Shown here one piece after another: positions 1 through 9,000 of a DNA stretch of 19,253 nucleotides (the stretch's first letter is position 1; every line of letters begins with the position of its first letter). The stretch lies in contig SVLA01000021.1 in NCBI GenBank assembly GCA_015068175.1, positions 1-19,253 of the forward strand. The letters are read 5' to 3'. This stretch comes from Oscillospiraceae bacterium. Its GTDB lineage: Bacteria; Bacillota_A; Clostridia; Oscillospirales; Oscillospiraceae. The notes under the pieces were generated by a model. The model did no database searches. It saw only the letters and a list, made by a program, of their open reading frames with translations, and was not told the origin of the DNA. The translations under genes were made by a program, and so were the position numbers.

Positions 1-1368
1 CTTGGTCTCGTTGTAAACGGTCTGGGTCTGGTTATAGTCGTAGTGCATGAAGCCCAGGTCATGCTCCAGCATAGTCTCGGTCTTCTCAGCGGAGCCGTTG
101 ATGAAGGAATCGGAGATCAGGCCTTCCTGCGCCATGGCGTTCATACGGGCCAGGGCCTCATAGGTGTCCTCTTCCTGACGGGCGTCATGGAGCTTGCCAT
201 CGGCGCCGACGTACAGATAATCCTGACGGGACTCCAGGCCGCGGACGCCGAACAGCGTGCCGCAGAAGCGGAACATATCGACGCGGCGCTGGTTGTTGTT
301 GTCCTCACGGGAGAACAGACCTTCGATGTTGTCGGTGCCGTTCAGGGTCTGGGCATTGGCAACGACGCAGCGCAGCAGAGCCACCAGTTCGTCAGCGTCC
401 CAGGCGGCATTCTGACCGATGAACAGATCGGCGCGGTTGGTACCGTAGTAGCCGTTGTAAGCGGTGTCGATGTAGTCGCGGAGCATATTGACGGCGGCAA
501 CGCCATCAACGGTACCGGCGGCCAGGGCATCATTCATGGTCTTGATGATGTTGCCGGCAGCATCATAGTCCTTGGTCACAGTCTCGGTGCCGGAGGCATC
601 GGCCTTGACAACGTCCACAGTCAGCTTGCCGCTGGTGGGCATGTAGGGGGTGTAAGCGGCGGCGGCCAGGTTACCGGACTTGGCAGCGGTGAAGTCGCCT
701 TCGCCGTTCAGCAGAATCTGGACCCAGTCGGTACGCATCAGGGGCATACGCTCGATGTCGTTAACACCGTCGAAGTAGGGGCTGAAGTAGATGGCGCCGG
801 TTTCGGTGTTACCGGTGATGGACAGCAGGACAATGGGGTTCTGCTCCAGGTACTTCTTGAAGTTGGGCATCAGGTCCAGGTACTCAGCCAGGTTGATCAG
901 CGCGCCGTTCTCGCCGTACTCGGAAAGCTGAGAAGCAGTACCGCTGATCATGTCGATCTCGTTCAGGCGGCTCTGCCAGAACTCGAATTCCTTCTGGGCG
1001 GAGTTGCCCTGGTAGAAGTTCTCGAACTGCATGCCCAGGCGGTCCTGAACGGCAACCCAAGTGGGCTTCAGATCGCCCGTGAAGTAGGTTTTGCCATCGG
1101 CCAGGGTGATGCCGTCGCCGGCGACCTCGGCGTCAAAGAACAGACCGGTCTTCTTGGAGTTGTAACCGGTAGCCATACGCAGGACAGTGCCGGCGGCAAA
1201 GGGCAGCAGGTCCACATCCACGGGAACCGTGGGATTGGGATCGGTAGCGCCAGTGGTGGGGTTATTGTTGCCGGTGGTGGGCGTCTGGGGCACCTCGATG
1301 GGCGCGCAGCCCGCGAACAGGCAGACGACCATGCAAAGGGCCAGGATTGCGGAAATCAGCTTTTTCAT
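1..1368 (-). CDS. Sugar ABC transporter solute-binding lipoprotein (partial, C-terminus beyond window)
   Basis: This is the extracellular substrate-binding subunit that would deliver oligosaccharides to the two permeases encoded just upstream. The 456 codons seen are open from ATG at 1368 to the window edge, so the stop lies outside. The start is set by AAGGAG at 1375-1380, six bases ahead. The N-terminus is a lipoprotein signal: MKK, a hydrophobic stretch, and lipobox FAGC with the acylated Cys at 21. A Thr/Pro/Asn-rich linker follows (about residues 22-50), then a mixed globular domain typical of large family-1 binding proteins used with LplB/LplC permeases, which usually run 500-560 residues. 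It is the last visible gene of a minus-strand operon, 64 bases after permease 2. The substrate is not readable from the sequence. Pectin- or rhamnogalacturonan-derived oligosaccharides are inferred from the neighbouring pectinesterase and PL9 lyase. Confidence 0.88.
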   Translation of the reverse strand, partial: MKKLISAILALCMVVCLFAGCAPIEVPQTPTTGNNNPTTGATDPNPTVPVDVDLLPFAAGTVLRMATGYNSKKTGLFFDAEVAGDGITLADGKTYFTGDLKPTWVAVQDRLGMQFENFYQGNSAQKEFEFWQSRLNEIDMISGTASQLSEYGENGALINLAEYLDLMPNFKKYLEQNPIVLLSITGNTETGAIYFSPYFDGVNDIERMPLMRTDWVQILLNGEGDFTAAKSGNLAAAAYTPYMPTSGKLTVDVVKADASGTETVTKDYDAAGNIIKTMNDALAAGTVDGVAAVNMLRDYIDTAYNGYYGTNRADLFIGQNAAWDADELVALLRCVVANAQTLNGTDNIEGLFSREDNNNQRRVDMFRFCGTLFGVRGLESRQDYLYVGADGKLHDARQEEDTYEALARMNAMAQEGLISDSFINGSAEKTETMLEHDLGFMHYDYNQTQTVYNETK

Positions 1369-1401
1369 TTTTTTCTCCTTTACATTATTGATTTTATAAT
1401 C

Positions 1402-1418
1402 ATCCGGCGCGGCCGGAT
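1402..1418 (-). promoter_or_regulatory. Intercistronic hairpin between permease 2 and binding-protein gene
   Basis: A perfect 7-bp inverted repeat (ATCCGGC, loop GCG, GCCGGAT) lies in the 64-base gap between the permease stop and the binding-protein Shine-Dalgarno site. No U-run follows it on the minus strand, so it does not look like a terminator. Hairpins at this place in ABC operons commonly stabilise or separately dose the binding-protein mRNA. That role is inferred here. Confidence 0.4.
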
Positions 1419-1432
1419 ATTATACGGGAGGA

Positions 1433-2323
1433 TCATTCCTTCACGCCGCCCACATTGACACCCTTGGCGAAATACTTCTGGATGAAGGGGTAAATGATCA
1501 GGATCGGCACGATGGAGCAAACGATCAAAGCATAGATCACGGAGTCGGAAGAATAGAGCTCGTTCCAGCCCACCATAGCTTCCGGATCGGTGAATTCTTC
1601 CAGCTTCAGGCGGATAAAGACCTGCAGAGGATGCTCGTTGGCGTTGGAGATCATCTGGCGGGCCCAGAAATAGCCGTTCCAGCGGGAAATGGCGAAGAAC
1701 AGCGCCACGGTGGCGATGGTGGACTTGGTCATGGGGATGTAGACCTTGGTCAGCACCTGGAATTCGGTGGCGCCATCCACCACGGCGGCCTCTTCAATAT
1801 CGGAGGGGACACCTTCGAAGGCGTTGCGCAGCAGAATGACGTTCATGGCCGCCATACCCATGGCGATGACCACCAGCCACTTGTCATCGGTAATGCCCAG
1901 GGCGCCGAAGACTTCCTTGGTATCCAGGTAATTCAGATACTGGGGGATCAGGCCGGCGGAGAACCACATGGTGAACACCAGGAAGAAATTGAACACCCGG
2001 CGGAACAGCAGGCGCTTCTTACTCAGGGCATAGGCGCCCAGAATGGCCACCAGCAGAGCCCAAACCGTACCGTAAAAGGTCAGGAACAAGGTGTTTGTGT
2101 AGGAATTCCAGAACATATTGTCATTGAACATTCTGGAAAACGCCTGGAACTGGATATTCTTAGGGAACAGGATCACCTGGCCGTAGTCCACTTCGTACCG
2201 GCCGCTGACAGAAGCGGAAATGGCATAGACGAAGGGGTACAGACAGCACAGCGCGAAGACCGTCAGGCAGGTGTAGCTGATGATCTTAAAGATCAGTTCT
2301 GTAATTTCAAGTTTTCTTTTCAT
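1433..2323 (-). CDS. Carbohydrate ABC transporter permease, LplC/YtcP type
   Basis: An inner-membrane permease subunit of 296 residues, normal length for the family. Hydrophobic segments begin at about residues 10-35, with more around 76-100, 110-130, 150-165, 200-215 and 260-285. The cytoplasmic EAA loop, which contacts the ATPase, is visible at about residues 177-198 (EEAAVVDGA followed by YIPM). AAGGAGG lies 7 bases before the ATG, and its first bases overlap the TAA of the upstream permease, so the two genes are translationally close. The order LplB-type, LplC-type, binding protein matches B. subtilis YteP-YtcP-YtcQ-like systems for plant-wall oligosaccharides. No ATPase gene is visible. 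Such systems usually share a multipurpose MsmX-type ATPase encoded elsewhere (family knowledge). Confidence 0.92.
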   Translation of the reverse strand: MKRKLEITELIFKIISYTCLTVFALCCLYPFVYAISASVSGRYEVDYGQVILFPKNIQFQAFSRMFNDNMFWNSYTNTLFLTFYGTVWALLVAILGAYALSKKRLLFRRVFNFFLVFTMWFSAGLIPQYLNYLDTKEVFGALGITDDKWLVVIAMGMAAMNVILLRNAFEGVPSDIEEAAVVDGATEFQVLTKVYIPMTKSTIATVALFFAISRWNGYFWARQMISNANEHPLQVFIRLKLEEFTDPEAMVGWNELYSSDSVIYALIVCSIVPILIIYPFIQKYFAKGVNVGGVKE

Positions 2324-2335
2324 AGCGCCGCCTCC

Positions 2336-3397
2336 TTAATACAGAGATACATCCGAGGCTTTGCGGGAGATGGTATTGGCGCCGATGACCAGCATCATGC
2401 TGATCACGTTGCTCATCATTTCCGCTGCGGAAGCAATGCCCTGGTTGGTGGAAGAGCCGCCCATGCCGTAACGGTTGGCAAAGGTGGAGACCACATCAGC
2501 GGTGATATATGTATTGGGGTTGTACAGCAGCAGGACCTTTTCATAGCCCACACTCAGCAGGGAGCCGATGCGGGTGATGAGCATAATGACCAGAGTGGAC
2601 AGAATGCTGGGCAGGACCACATACTTCATCTGGGCCATCTTGTTGGCGCCGTCGATCTGGGCCGCTTCGTAGCTGGTGGGCGAAATGGCGATGATGGCGG
2701 CGAAGAACACGATGCTGTCATAACCGGCCGTCTCCCAAATGCCGCTGATCTGATAAATGGCCCGGAAATAATCGGGGTTATTCAGCAGACCGGCATGGGC
2801 CACTTCCTCGCTGATCCATCCAAGGTCCACAAGAAGCTGGGACAGAATGCCCATATTGGTGGTCAGGGAGCCCTGCTTGACCAGCATGGTGACCAGCGAA
2901 GTCATAACGACGGTGGAAATGAACTTCGGCAGGTAGGTCAGCACCTGGTAGCTGCTGCGCAGGAGATTGGACTTGATCTCGTTAAAGAACAGAGCCAGGA
3001 TCACCGGCATGGGGAAGCCGAACAGCAGACCGTAGAAACTCAGCAGGAAGGTATTACGCAAGGCCCTCCAAAAATCGGTGGACATGCCATCGCCGCTGAA
3101 CAGCAGGCGCTTGAAATAGGAGAAACCGGAGAAGAACTGATCTGCCACCGGCTTGACCTGGTCGTATACCTTGAAGCATCCCAACAGTTCGTACATGGGG
3201 AAGTATCTCCAGAACAGGAACACCAGGATCATGGGGATCAGCATCACATACAGACGCCAGTCCTTAATAATGGTGCGGACGACGTTGCGCCAGTAGTGCT
3301 TCTCCACGTCATCACGGACCACCTGCTCCGGATCGGTGTGATAAGTATTTGAGGATTTGTCGTATACCAGGAAATCCCCGGCTAAGGTTTTTTTCAC
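2336..3397 (-). CDS. Carbohydrate ABC transporter permease, LplB/YteP type
   Basis: The partner permease of the next gene, 353 residues. The start is GTG at 3397, supported by AAGGGGGAG seven bases upstream. The first ~45 residues are hydrophilic and cytoplasmic, somewhat longer than in the shortest family members. Membrane segments begin at about residue 50 (YVMLIPMILVFLF), and the EAA loop lies at about 243-265 (SYEAAQIDGA ... VVLPS). The C-terminal part has the long loop and ASAAEMMSN-type end expected of LplB/YteP proteins. Only 15 bases separate it from the membrane-protein gene upstream and 12 from the next permease, so all are probably one transcript. Import of unsaturated or short pectic oligosaccharides is likely from context, not proven. 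Confidence 0.92.
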   Translation of the reverse strand: MKKTLAGDFLVYDKSSNTYHTDPEQVVRDDVEKHYWRNVVRTIIKDWRLYVMLIPMILVFLFWRYFPMYELLGCFKVYDQVKPVADQFFSGFSYFKRLLFSGDGMSTDFWRALRNTFLLSFYGLLFGFPMPVILALFFNEIKSNLLRSSYQVLTYLPKFISTVVMTSLVTMLVKQGSLTTNMGILSQLLVDLGWISEEVAHAGLLNNPDYFRAIYQISGIWETAGYDSIVFFAAIIAISPTSYEAAQIDGANKMAQMKYVVLPSILSTLVIMLITRIGSLLSVGYEKVLLLYNPNTYITADVVSTFANRYGMGGSSTNQGIASAAEMMSNVISMMLVIGANTISRKASDVSLY

Positions 3398-3412
3398 AAC
3401 TGTTCTCCCCCT

Positions 3413-3982
3413 TCAGCGGTTTTGCTCTCTTTGGATGCGGAGCAAATATTGTATTTGATCTTCGAAAAGACCATCCATTCGCCGGACTGCCCAAATGCCG
3501 CATACCGTCAGCAGCACGGAAAGGACATCCGTCGTAATGAACCCTACACAGACTGCGGCCTCAAATCTGAGAAGCGCAGCGATGGCGGCCCGGCCCAGGA
3601 GCATCAGCGCCTGCACAAGCACCGCGAAACCCATGGAATAGACCACATTTTGCCGGACCTTTTCTTTGCCCGGGATCTTGAATAACAGCAATGCCAGCAA
3701 CGCGAACAGATTCCCGCCGCCGTAGATCAGCATCTGCTGTCCGTTTCCGCCGGCCAGGATGCAATGGAGCACGCCGCCCAGCGCCGCATGGATGGCGGCA
3801 TAGCCGCTCCAGCGCATCATCACCAGGGCCACGATCAGGGCCACCGGCGACACCACATACAGCTGATCCCGGAACCATTGGGATGCCGCAAAATGGATCA
3901 GCACCTGCACGGCGGCCATGGCCGCCCCCAGGATCCCAAGATCAATGGTCCGGTACTCGCTGACAGAAATTTGTCGTTTCAT
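3413..3982 (-). CDS. Small polytopic membrane protein, ECF S-component-like (function unknown)
   Basis: A hydrophobic protein of 189 residues from the ATG at 3982, with a weak purine-rich site (GCAGG) upstream. An in-frame ATG at 4018 would add 12 residues but has no Shine-Dalgarno site. About five membrane segments can be seen: near residues 15-35, 45-65, 70-100, 115-140 and 145-165. The short polytopic shape, with a small-residue-rich first helix (LGILGAAMAAVQVL), recalls ECF-transporter substrate-binding S components, but I see no diagnostic motif and no EcfA/EcfT genes nearby. The C-terminal tail is charged (DQIQYLLRIQREQNR). It is the first gene of the ABC operon, 15 bases before permease 1, which suggests a role in sensing or moving the same carbohydrate or a linked cofactor. 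A different function is quite possible. Confidence 0.7.
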   Translation of the reverse strand: MKRQISVSEYRTIDLGILGAAMAAVQVLIHFAASQWFRDQLYVVSPVALIVALVMMRWSGYAAIHAALGGVLHCILAGGNGQQMLIYGGGNLFALLALLLFKIPGKEKVRQNVVYSMGFAVLVQALMLLGRAAIAALLRFEAAVCVGFITTDVLSVLLTVCGIWAVRRMDGLFEDQIQYLLRIQREQNR

Positions 3983-4008
3983 AAAAATACCTGCAACAAT
4001 GTTTCTTC

Positions 4009-4037
4009 TTGTTTTCATAAGGAAGCCGTGTTATCAT
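4009..4037 (+). promoter_or_regulatory. Probable sigma-A promoter of the pectinesterase gene
   Basis: TTGTTT (4009-4014), a 17-base spacer and TATCAT (4032-4037). The -10 ends 33 bases before the ATG at 4071. The -35 is weak, which would suit activator dependence. It overlaps the upstream end of the divergent membrane-protein gene region, so the two transcripts may share control. Confidence 0.5.
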
Positions 4038-4070
4038 AGGTACAGCAAAACTTCCGGGAGGAATCGAAAG

Positions 4071-4928
4071 ATGAGGATCTGCGCATCGCCGGCAGAGGAT
4101 CTGCAGGCTGTATTTGACCGGGCCCCCGCGGGCAGTACCGTGATTCTGGCCCCCGGCACTTACCGGCAAAAACTCATGATCCGGACGCCGGGTTTGACGG
4201 TCATGGGCGCCGGTGCGGACCGGACCGTCATCGTTTATGACGATCACGCCAAGAAGGCCCATCCCGTGGGCGGAGAATACAACACCTTCCGCACATACAC
4301 CCTGGCCATTTGCGCCGACGGCGTCACTTTACGGGATCTGTCGGTGGTCAACGATGCCCTTCAGCCGGAGGTCAAAGGGCAGGAAGTGGCCCTCTCTGTG
4401 GTGGCAACGGATTTCCGTATGGTCCATTGCCGCTTGAGTTCTACCCAGGACACACTGTTTATCGGTCCCCTGCCCTCGGATCTGATCGGCCGCTATGAAG
4501 GCGCTTTTGAGGATGCCCTCCGGCAGGGTTATCGGATGGTTCAGCATTTTGAAAACTGCACCATCGAAGGGACCGTGGATTTTATTTTCGGCTGTGGGGA
4601 AGCGGTTTTTGAAAACTGCATCATCCGCTCCCTTAAAGACGCACGGAATGTGGGTTACATCGCCGCGCCGTCCCACGAACGGCGGCAGGAAAACGGATTT
4701 CTCTTCCGCCGCTGCCGGCTGACCTGCCAGGATGGGGTCACCCCCGGCAGCATCTACCTGGCCCGTCCCTGGCGGGACTACGGCATGGTCCGTTTTGAGG
4801 ACTGCACCTATGGCCCCCACATCGCGCCAGCCGGCTTTGATCCCTGGAGCGACACCCGCCGGGACCGGACCGCCCGGTTTTATGAATCCCCGCCGGTACC
4901 CGGCCGGGTGGATTGGATCAACCGGTAA
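4071..4928 (+). CDS. Pectinesterase (pectin methylesterase, CE8), cytoplasmic
   Basis: It hydrolyses methyl esters of galacturonate units in pectic oligosaccharides. The 285-residue protein starts at ATG 4071, chosen because GGGAGG lies nine bases upstream and the family fold begins at once. The frame is open further upstream but without homology-like sequence. CE8 motifs visible: QDTL with the general acid/base Asp127, GTVDFIFG with the nucleophile Asp170, and the ARPW motif with Arg232 and Trp234. About 43 residues separate the two Asp, against about 21 in Dickeya PemA, so there is an insertion (about 130-152) in the substrate-facing loop. There is no signal peptide, so it should act on imported oligosaccharides. 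It diverges from the ABC operon and ends in its own terminator. Confidence 0.92.
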   Translation: MRICASPAEDLQAVFDRAPAGSTVILAPGTYRQKLMIRTPGLTVMGAGADRTVIVYDDHAKKAHPVGGEYNTFRTYTLAICADGVTLRDLSVVNDALQPEVKGQEVALSVVATDFRMVHCRLSSTQDTLFIGPLPSDLIGRYEGAFEDALRQGYRMVQHFENCTIEGTVDFIFGCGEAVFENCIIRSLKDARNVGYIAAPSHERRQENGFLFRRCRLTCQDGVTPGSIYLARPWRDYGMVRFEDCTYGPHIAPAGFDPWSDTRRDRTARFYESPPVPGRVDWINR

Positions 4929-4934
4929 ATCTGC

Positions 4935-4966
4935 TGTGCTTCGGCTTTGGCCGGGGCACATTTTTT
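4935..4966 (+). terminator. Intrinsic terminator of the pectinesterase gene
   Basis: An 11-bp stem (4935-4945 with 4950-4960, including two G-T pairs), loop TTTG, then six T. The T-run overlaps the stop codon of the convergent isomerase gene. Confidence 0.85.
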
Positions 4967-5804
4967 ATACCTGAGCCCAAATGCTGCGAACGGTCTGCAC
5001 CGCATGGGGCACATCGTCCCCGGTAGTCCCTTCCAGGACCAGCACCGCATGGGGATCATAGGCCTTGATCCGGCTGATCACGGCCTTCAGGTCCAGATCG
5101 CCGGTTCCAAAGGGTACCTGCTCGGGCTCTGCGCCCGGACGCAGGAGGCAATCCTTCATATGGAACAGCAAAATGTCCCCGGCGAAGGTCTCCAGACCTT
5201 CCTCCAGGATGGACAGATAGTCCATCTGGTTGTTTGCATCCAGATAATTGAACAAGTCAAAGATCACCTTGGTGGGCCGGTCCATCATCTTCCGGACCCG
5301 GGCCAGGGTGGCCACATTGTAGCACACATGACCGGCGGCGCCTTCCATGGCCACGGTGGCGCCATGTTCCGCCGCAATATCGCACAGCCGGGCAAAGGTA
5401 TCCGCCACGGCGCGGCAGGCTTCCTCCGTACGGTTCTGTGGATGATAGACCCAGGGGTCATCGCTGTAAGAACCGGTCTCCGAGCCTACATGCAGGCTTC
5501 CCATGGCCCTGCAATGGGCCAGGTACTCTCCAAACACCTCGAAGCAGCGGCCGGCCTTGGCCCGGTTGGAATGGACGGGATTGAAGTATGCGCCCACCAG
5601 AGAGATACACTTTCCGGCCTCGGCAAAGGCTTGGCCGATGGCCTGGGCCTTGTCCGCCGTAATGGCGCCGGGTGCGTAGGGAATATCGTCGTAAGCCTTG
5701 TAGCAGACCATCTGCACACCGTCGATATCCAGTTCCCTGAGCCGCGCAAGGATCTGCTCCGTCCCCCGAACGCCCAGGTCATGGGCGCGGATACATAATT
5801 TCAT
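4965..5804 (-). CDS. Sugar phosphate isomerase/epimerase-like TIM-barrel protein
   Basis: A 279-residue member of the AP-endonuclease-2 TIM-barrel superfamily (xylose isomerase-like). It probably isomerises or epimerises a sugar or keto-sugar released from imported oligosaccharides; the exact reaction cannot be told. Candidate metal and catalytic residues lie on successive barrel strands: Glu154 (MEGAAGH), Asp183 (IFDLFN), His215 with Lys217-Asp218 (FHMKD) and Glu258 (VLEGT). The late PFGTGDLDL loop (231-239) is typical of the family. The ATG at 5804 is preceded by GGAGG at 8 bases; the frame extends 25 codons further but runs into the promoter. There is no signal peptide, so it is cytoplasmic. 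It has its own promoter and converges with the pectinesterase. A role in uronate metabolism is inferred from neighbours. Confidence 0.82.
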   Translation of the reverse strand: MKLCIRAHDLGVRGTEQILARLRELDIDGVQMVCYKAYDDIPYAPGAITADKAQAIGQAFAEAGKCISLVGAYFNPVHSNRAKAGRCFEVFGEYLAHCRAMGSLHVGSETGSYSDDPWVYHPQNRTEEACRAVADTFARLCDIAAEHGATVAMEGAAGHVCYNVATLARVRKMMDRPTKVIFDLFNYLDANNQMDYLSILEEGLETFAGDILLFHMKDCLLRPGAEPEQVPFGTGDLDLKAVISRIKAYDPHAVLVLEGTTGDDVPHAVQTVRSIWAQV

Positions 5805-5850
5805 ACATTGATCCTCCACACAGTACACATTATATACCAATATATACCGT

Positions 5851-5879
5851 ATCATATTATACCACATATACAATGTCAA
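5851..5879 (-). promoter_or_regulatory. Strong sigma-A promoter of the isomerase gene, with overlapping palindrome
   Basis: Reading the minus strand: TTGACA (5874-5879), a 17-base spacer, then TATGAT (5851-5856). A near-perfect 14-bp palindrome (GTATAATATGATAC, one mismatched pair) covers the -10. GGTATA occurs three times here, with starts 15 and 10 bases apart. A tight promoter with a palindrome on the -10 suggests repression by a dimeric regulator (inference). Confidence 0.82.
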
Positions 5880-5893
5880 CTAATTTTCGGATC

Positions 5894-5912
5894 TGCCAAA
5901 CGCATTTTGGCA
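5894..5912. promoter_or_regulatory. Inverted repeat upstream of the isomerase promoter (candidate operator)
   Basis: TGCCAAA, 5-base spacer, TTTGGCA, a perfect 7-bp inverted repeat ending 14 bases upstream of the -35 at 5874-5879. The position fits an activator or auxiliary operator. Its 19-base size recalls LacI/GalR-type sites, but the centre lacks their usual CG. No regulator gene is in the window. Confidence 0.4.
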
Positions 5913-6001
5913 CATTCCACAATCTGAAACATGAAAGTTTGGTGAATATTTCGGGTCATAAAATATAGATTTTGACTCCTTCCCTGCCCATAGGAACGAC
6001 A

Positions 6002-6028
6002 CGGGACCGGGCATGATGCCCGGTCCCG
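6002..6028 (-). terminator. Strong hairpin after the pectate lyase gene, without a U-run
   Basis: Two perfect 13-base arms (6002-6014 and 6016-6028) around a single base; a realistic hairpin would have a GC-rich stem of about 11 bp. It begins 13 bases after the TAA of the lyase gene. No run of T follows on the minus strand, so it is either a Rho-type or 3'-end-protecting hairpin or a weak terminator. Confidence 0.5.
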
Positions 6029-6041
6029 ACAGAGGGTCATA

Positions 6042-9000
6042 TTACTTTTTCAGCTTGGGGAGCAGGAACTTGATCACCGCAAACGCAGCCGCTGCCAGAA
6101 CCAGCAGCGCAACGATCACGACAGCCACGACCGTACCGCTGTTATCGCTGCCGGTGTTACCGGGTACAGAGGGATTTGCCGGAACGGTGGGTTCCGTCTC
6201 TTCCTGCCCGCCGGTGGTGGGCGGCACGGTCTCGTTGGTGTTTTCCCAGTAAGTGGAGACAGCCGCTCTCTTGAAACCGCAGTCGGCGCACTCTTCATGC
6301 TTCTTGCCGGGGGTGGTGGGGGTCGCCTCGGCATCGATGATCCACTGGAAGTTATGGGGCTCCATATGGCCCTTGGCGCCGCATTCGCATTCATGCCAGT
6401 GGTAGCTGTCATTGTCGCTGGTCCACTCGGTGCCGTAGTTATGCTCCATATCGTCTTCCAGGTCGTAGATGTCCGCCGCGGAAGGCGTTCCCTTGCCGAT
6501 GACGCCCACGCCATCGGGGGCGGTATCATTCAGTTCCAGGAAACCCTGCATATTGACGGTACCGTCAGCATTCCGGGCAACGCCCTTAAATTCCAGACTG
6601 ACAAACATGGAAGCCTTGATCTTATCGCCCTTGGCGTTGACAGAGGAGCCGCCGGCCCAGTAGTAATTGGTCTTGCCCTGGTACTTGGAAGTCTGCTGGG
6701 TACCCTGGGGGCTGATCTTTTCACCCACGGACACATCGCCGGCAAAGACCTTGTCATCGCCGTTGCGGAAGGAGATCAGGCCGTCGGCATAATAGTCCGT
6801 ATTTTTGGAGGCCACTTGGGTATAGAAGGCCACGTTATGAGAGCCGTTGTTATAGCTGACGCAGTTGATGACCTGGATATCCGGGCAGGAGTTGGAGTCG
6901 ATGCCCTTGGCCTTGTTGTAGAATGCGTAGCAGTTCTCCAGGGTATGGTAACCGGTGATGCTGTCGCCGCCCATCTTGAAGCCGTTGCCGTTGCCGGCGT
7001 CGGTGCCGTCTTCCAGGTAGCCGTTGGCATAAGCAACGGAATTGCGGATGACCACCTTGCCGATGGGGCCGGTCTCGTTCTTGGCGTAAAGGTCATAGCC
7101 GTCGTCGGCGTTATGGTGGGCCACGCAGCCGTCCAGGACGTTGCCCTCGCCGGAGGTCAGCTTCACGGCGAAACCGTCGGCGTCTTCATAGCCGGGGTCG
7201 CAGTTGGAATAGGAGGTGCAGTTGAGGACCAGGTTGTAAGAGGGCCAGTAATCCTTCAGATCGGTGCCGTACATGCGGCTGATCTGAATACCGGAGTTGC
7301 CGTTCTTGTAGGTATTGATCTGGTCCAGGGTGTTGTAGTTGCCGGAGACCTGGAAACCCTTCTGTCCGGGGGCGGAATTGGTCACATCGAAACCGAAGAA
7401 ATACCAATAGTCGCCGCCGTGGACGATGCCGCTGCCGGTCTGCTGGAAGTCCAGCACCGGACGGGTCTTGGCATCGATATCAGGGATCATGTAAATGAGG
7501 GCATCGGCGGTGCCGTCCATGCCGCGCTCGATGCGCAGGGTGTTGGGCAGCTTATAGGTGCCTTCCATCAGAATGATGGCCTGGCCGGGTACCACCACCT
7601 TCACGGCGGTGTAAAGATCGTAAGGATATTCCTTGGTGCCGTTGGCACGGCTGCCCATGATGGGATCCACATCGGGAGAGACATAGATCGCCTTGGCATG
7701 GTGGTTGCCCTTATACCAGAACACCGTCAAGGTAGCGCTGATCTCTTTGCTGGAGCTGAGGACTGTATCGGGGCCCAGGTCCTGATCGGGATCCGGCTTG
7801 AAGAGGACACGGACTTCGTTATCATCATATTCCTTCAGGTTGATGATGCCGCTGTAGCGCTGGCCGCCGGTGATGGGCACGTTCTCCAGGACGTTGCCGC
7901 GGTCCACCTGAACGGTGATGGTGCCGCTGACGTTGGTATCCACCAGGATCTCATATTCCTGAGAGGTGCTGACGGCGCCGGAGGTGATGGTCACGGTGGG
8001 GTCGATCTTGGTCACGGGCTTCTCTTCCGCGGGGGCATCATCCTTGGGCAGAACGGTGCTGATCTGTACATCGGAGAAGGTGGCGGTGGCATTGCGGGAG
8101 GCGAAGAAGCCGACGTAGACATAGTCCTCGTCCAGTTGATTCAGCGCATCCCGGTCATAATACTTCTGGCGGCACAGCACATTGCCGTTTTCATCATAAT
8201 AGGTGACGAAATAGCCGGTGTTGTTCCGCTGGATCTCCAGAATAAAGGTAGTCTTCACTTCCAGAGGCAGATTGGTCTGCTCGATGTTGCCGGATGTCTC
8301 ATTGCCGACGATATTGTATGTACCGGCTTCCTTGCCCCAGGAACCGGCAGCCCATTCCAGGGTCGTGGTGGTAGAATAAGTCTCAAAAGCCTTGCTGTCG
8401 GCAAAGCTCGCCTGATTCTTGGGGGTGACGCCCACGCGCTCGATGACGCCCAGGCCCAGCTTCATGGAATACTTGGTGCCGCCGGCAAAGCTGACATCAT
8501 AGACCTTGAAGCTCTCATCATCGCCTTCGTATCGGTACTCGATCTTTGTACAGCCGGCCAGATAGGAGTTATTATAGAAGGAAGAGGAGTCGCCGCTGAC
8601 GCCCAACTGGTCTGTGGCCATCAGGCCGAAGCCTTCCTGGCCGTTGGAATAGAGCCAGGAATCCACGGTGACCTTGGCCCGCAGGGTGAAGTTGTACTTT
8701 TCGGGAATGGCGGTGTAATAGAAAGCCACGCCGTCGCCGCTCTTGGGCTGGATCTTGCCCTTGCCGCCGGTGGAGAACACGGTGACCTTGCCGTCCTCGT
8801 TGAGAGAACCGGTGTAGCCGTTGCCCGCCGCATTGGTGGAAGGACCGTAATAGGTAAAGCCCCAGGTCATCTGGGCGTCCTTGGTCACGGTGGCGCTCAT
8901 CTGATTGGAGGTGGTTCGATCATTGCCGCGGACGGCCACCACATGGAAGGTATAGGACTTGCCCACCTTCAGGCCGGTAACGGTAAATTCTGTCTTGTCG

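Noticed and set aside
43..1458. Long plus-strand reading frame opposite the binding-protein gene
   Set aside because: The minus-strand frame gives a lipobox, a good ribosome-binding site and family-like sequence; the plus frame is low-complexity Gly/Val/Ala/Gln protein caused by codon bias.
1631..3352. 573-codon plus-strand frame across both permease genes
   Set aside because: It spans two well-supported genes on the other strand and has a His/Gly/Asp/Gln-rich composition with no recognisable fold.
3983..4070. Earlier starts of the pectinesterase frame, back to 3918
   Set aside because: The upstream codons overlap the divergent gene, contain the promoter and lack a Shine-Dalgarno site; GGGAGG points to 4071.
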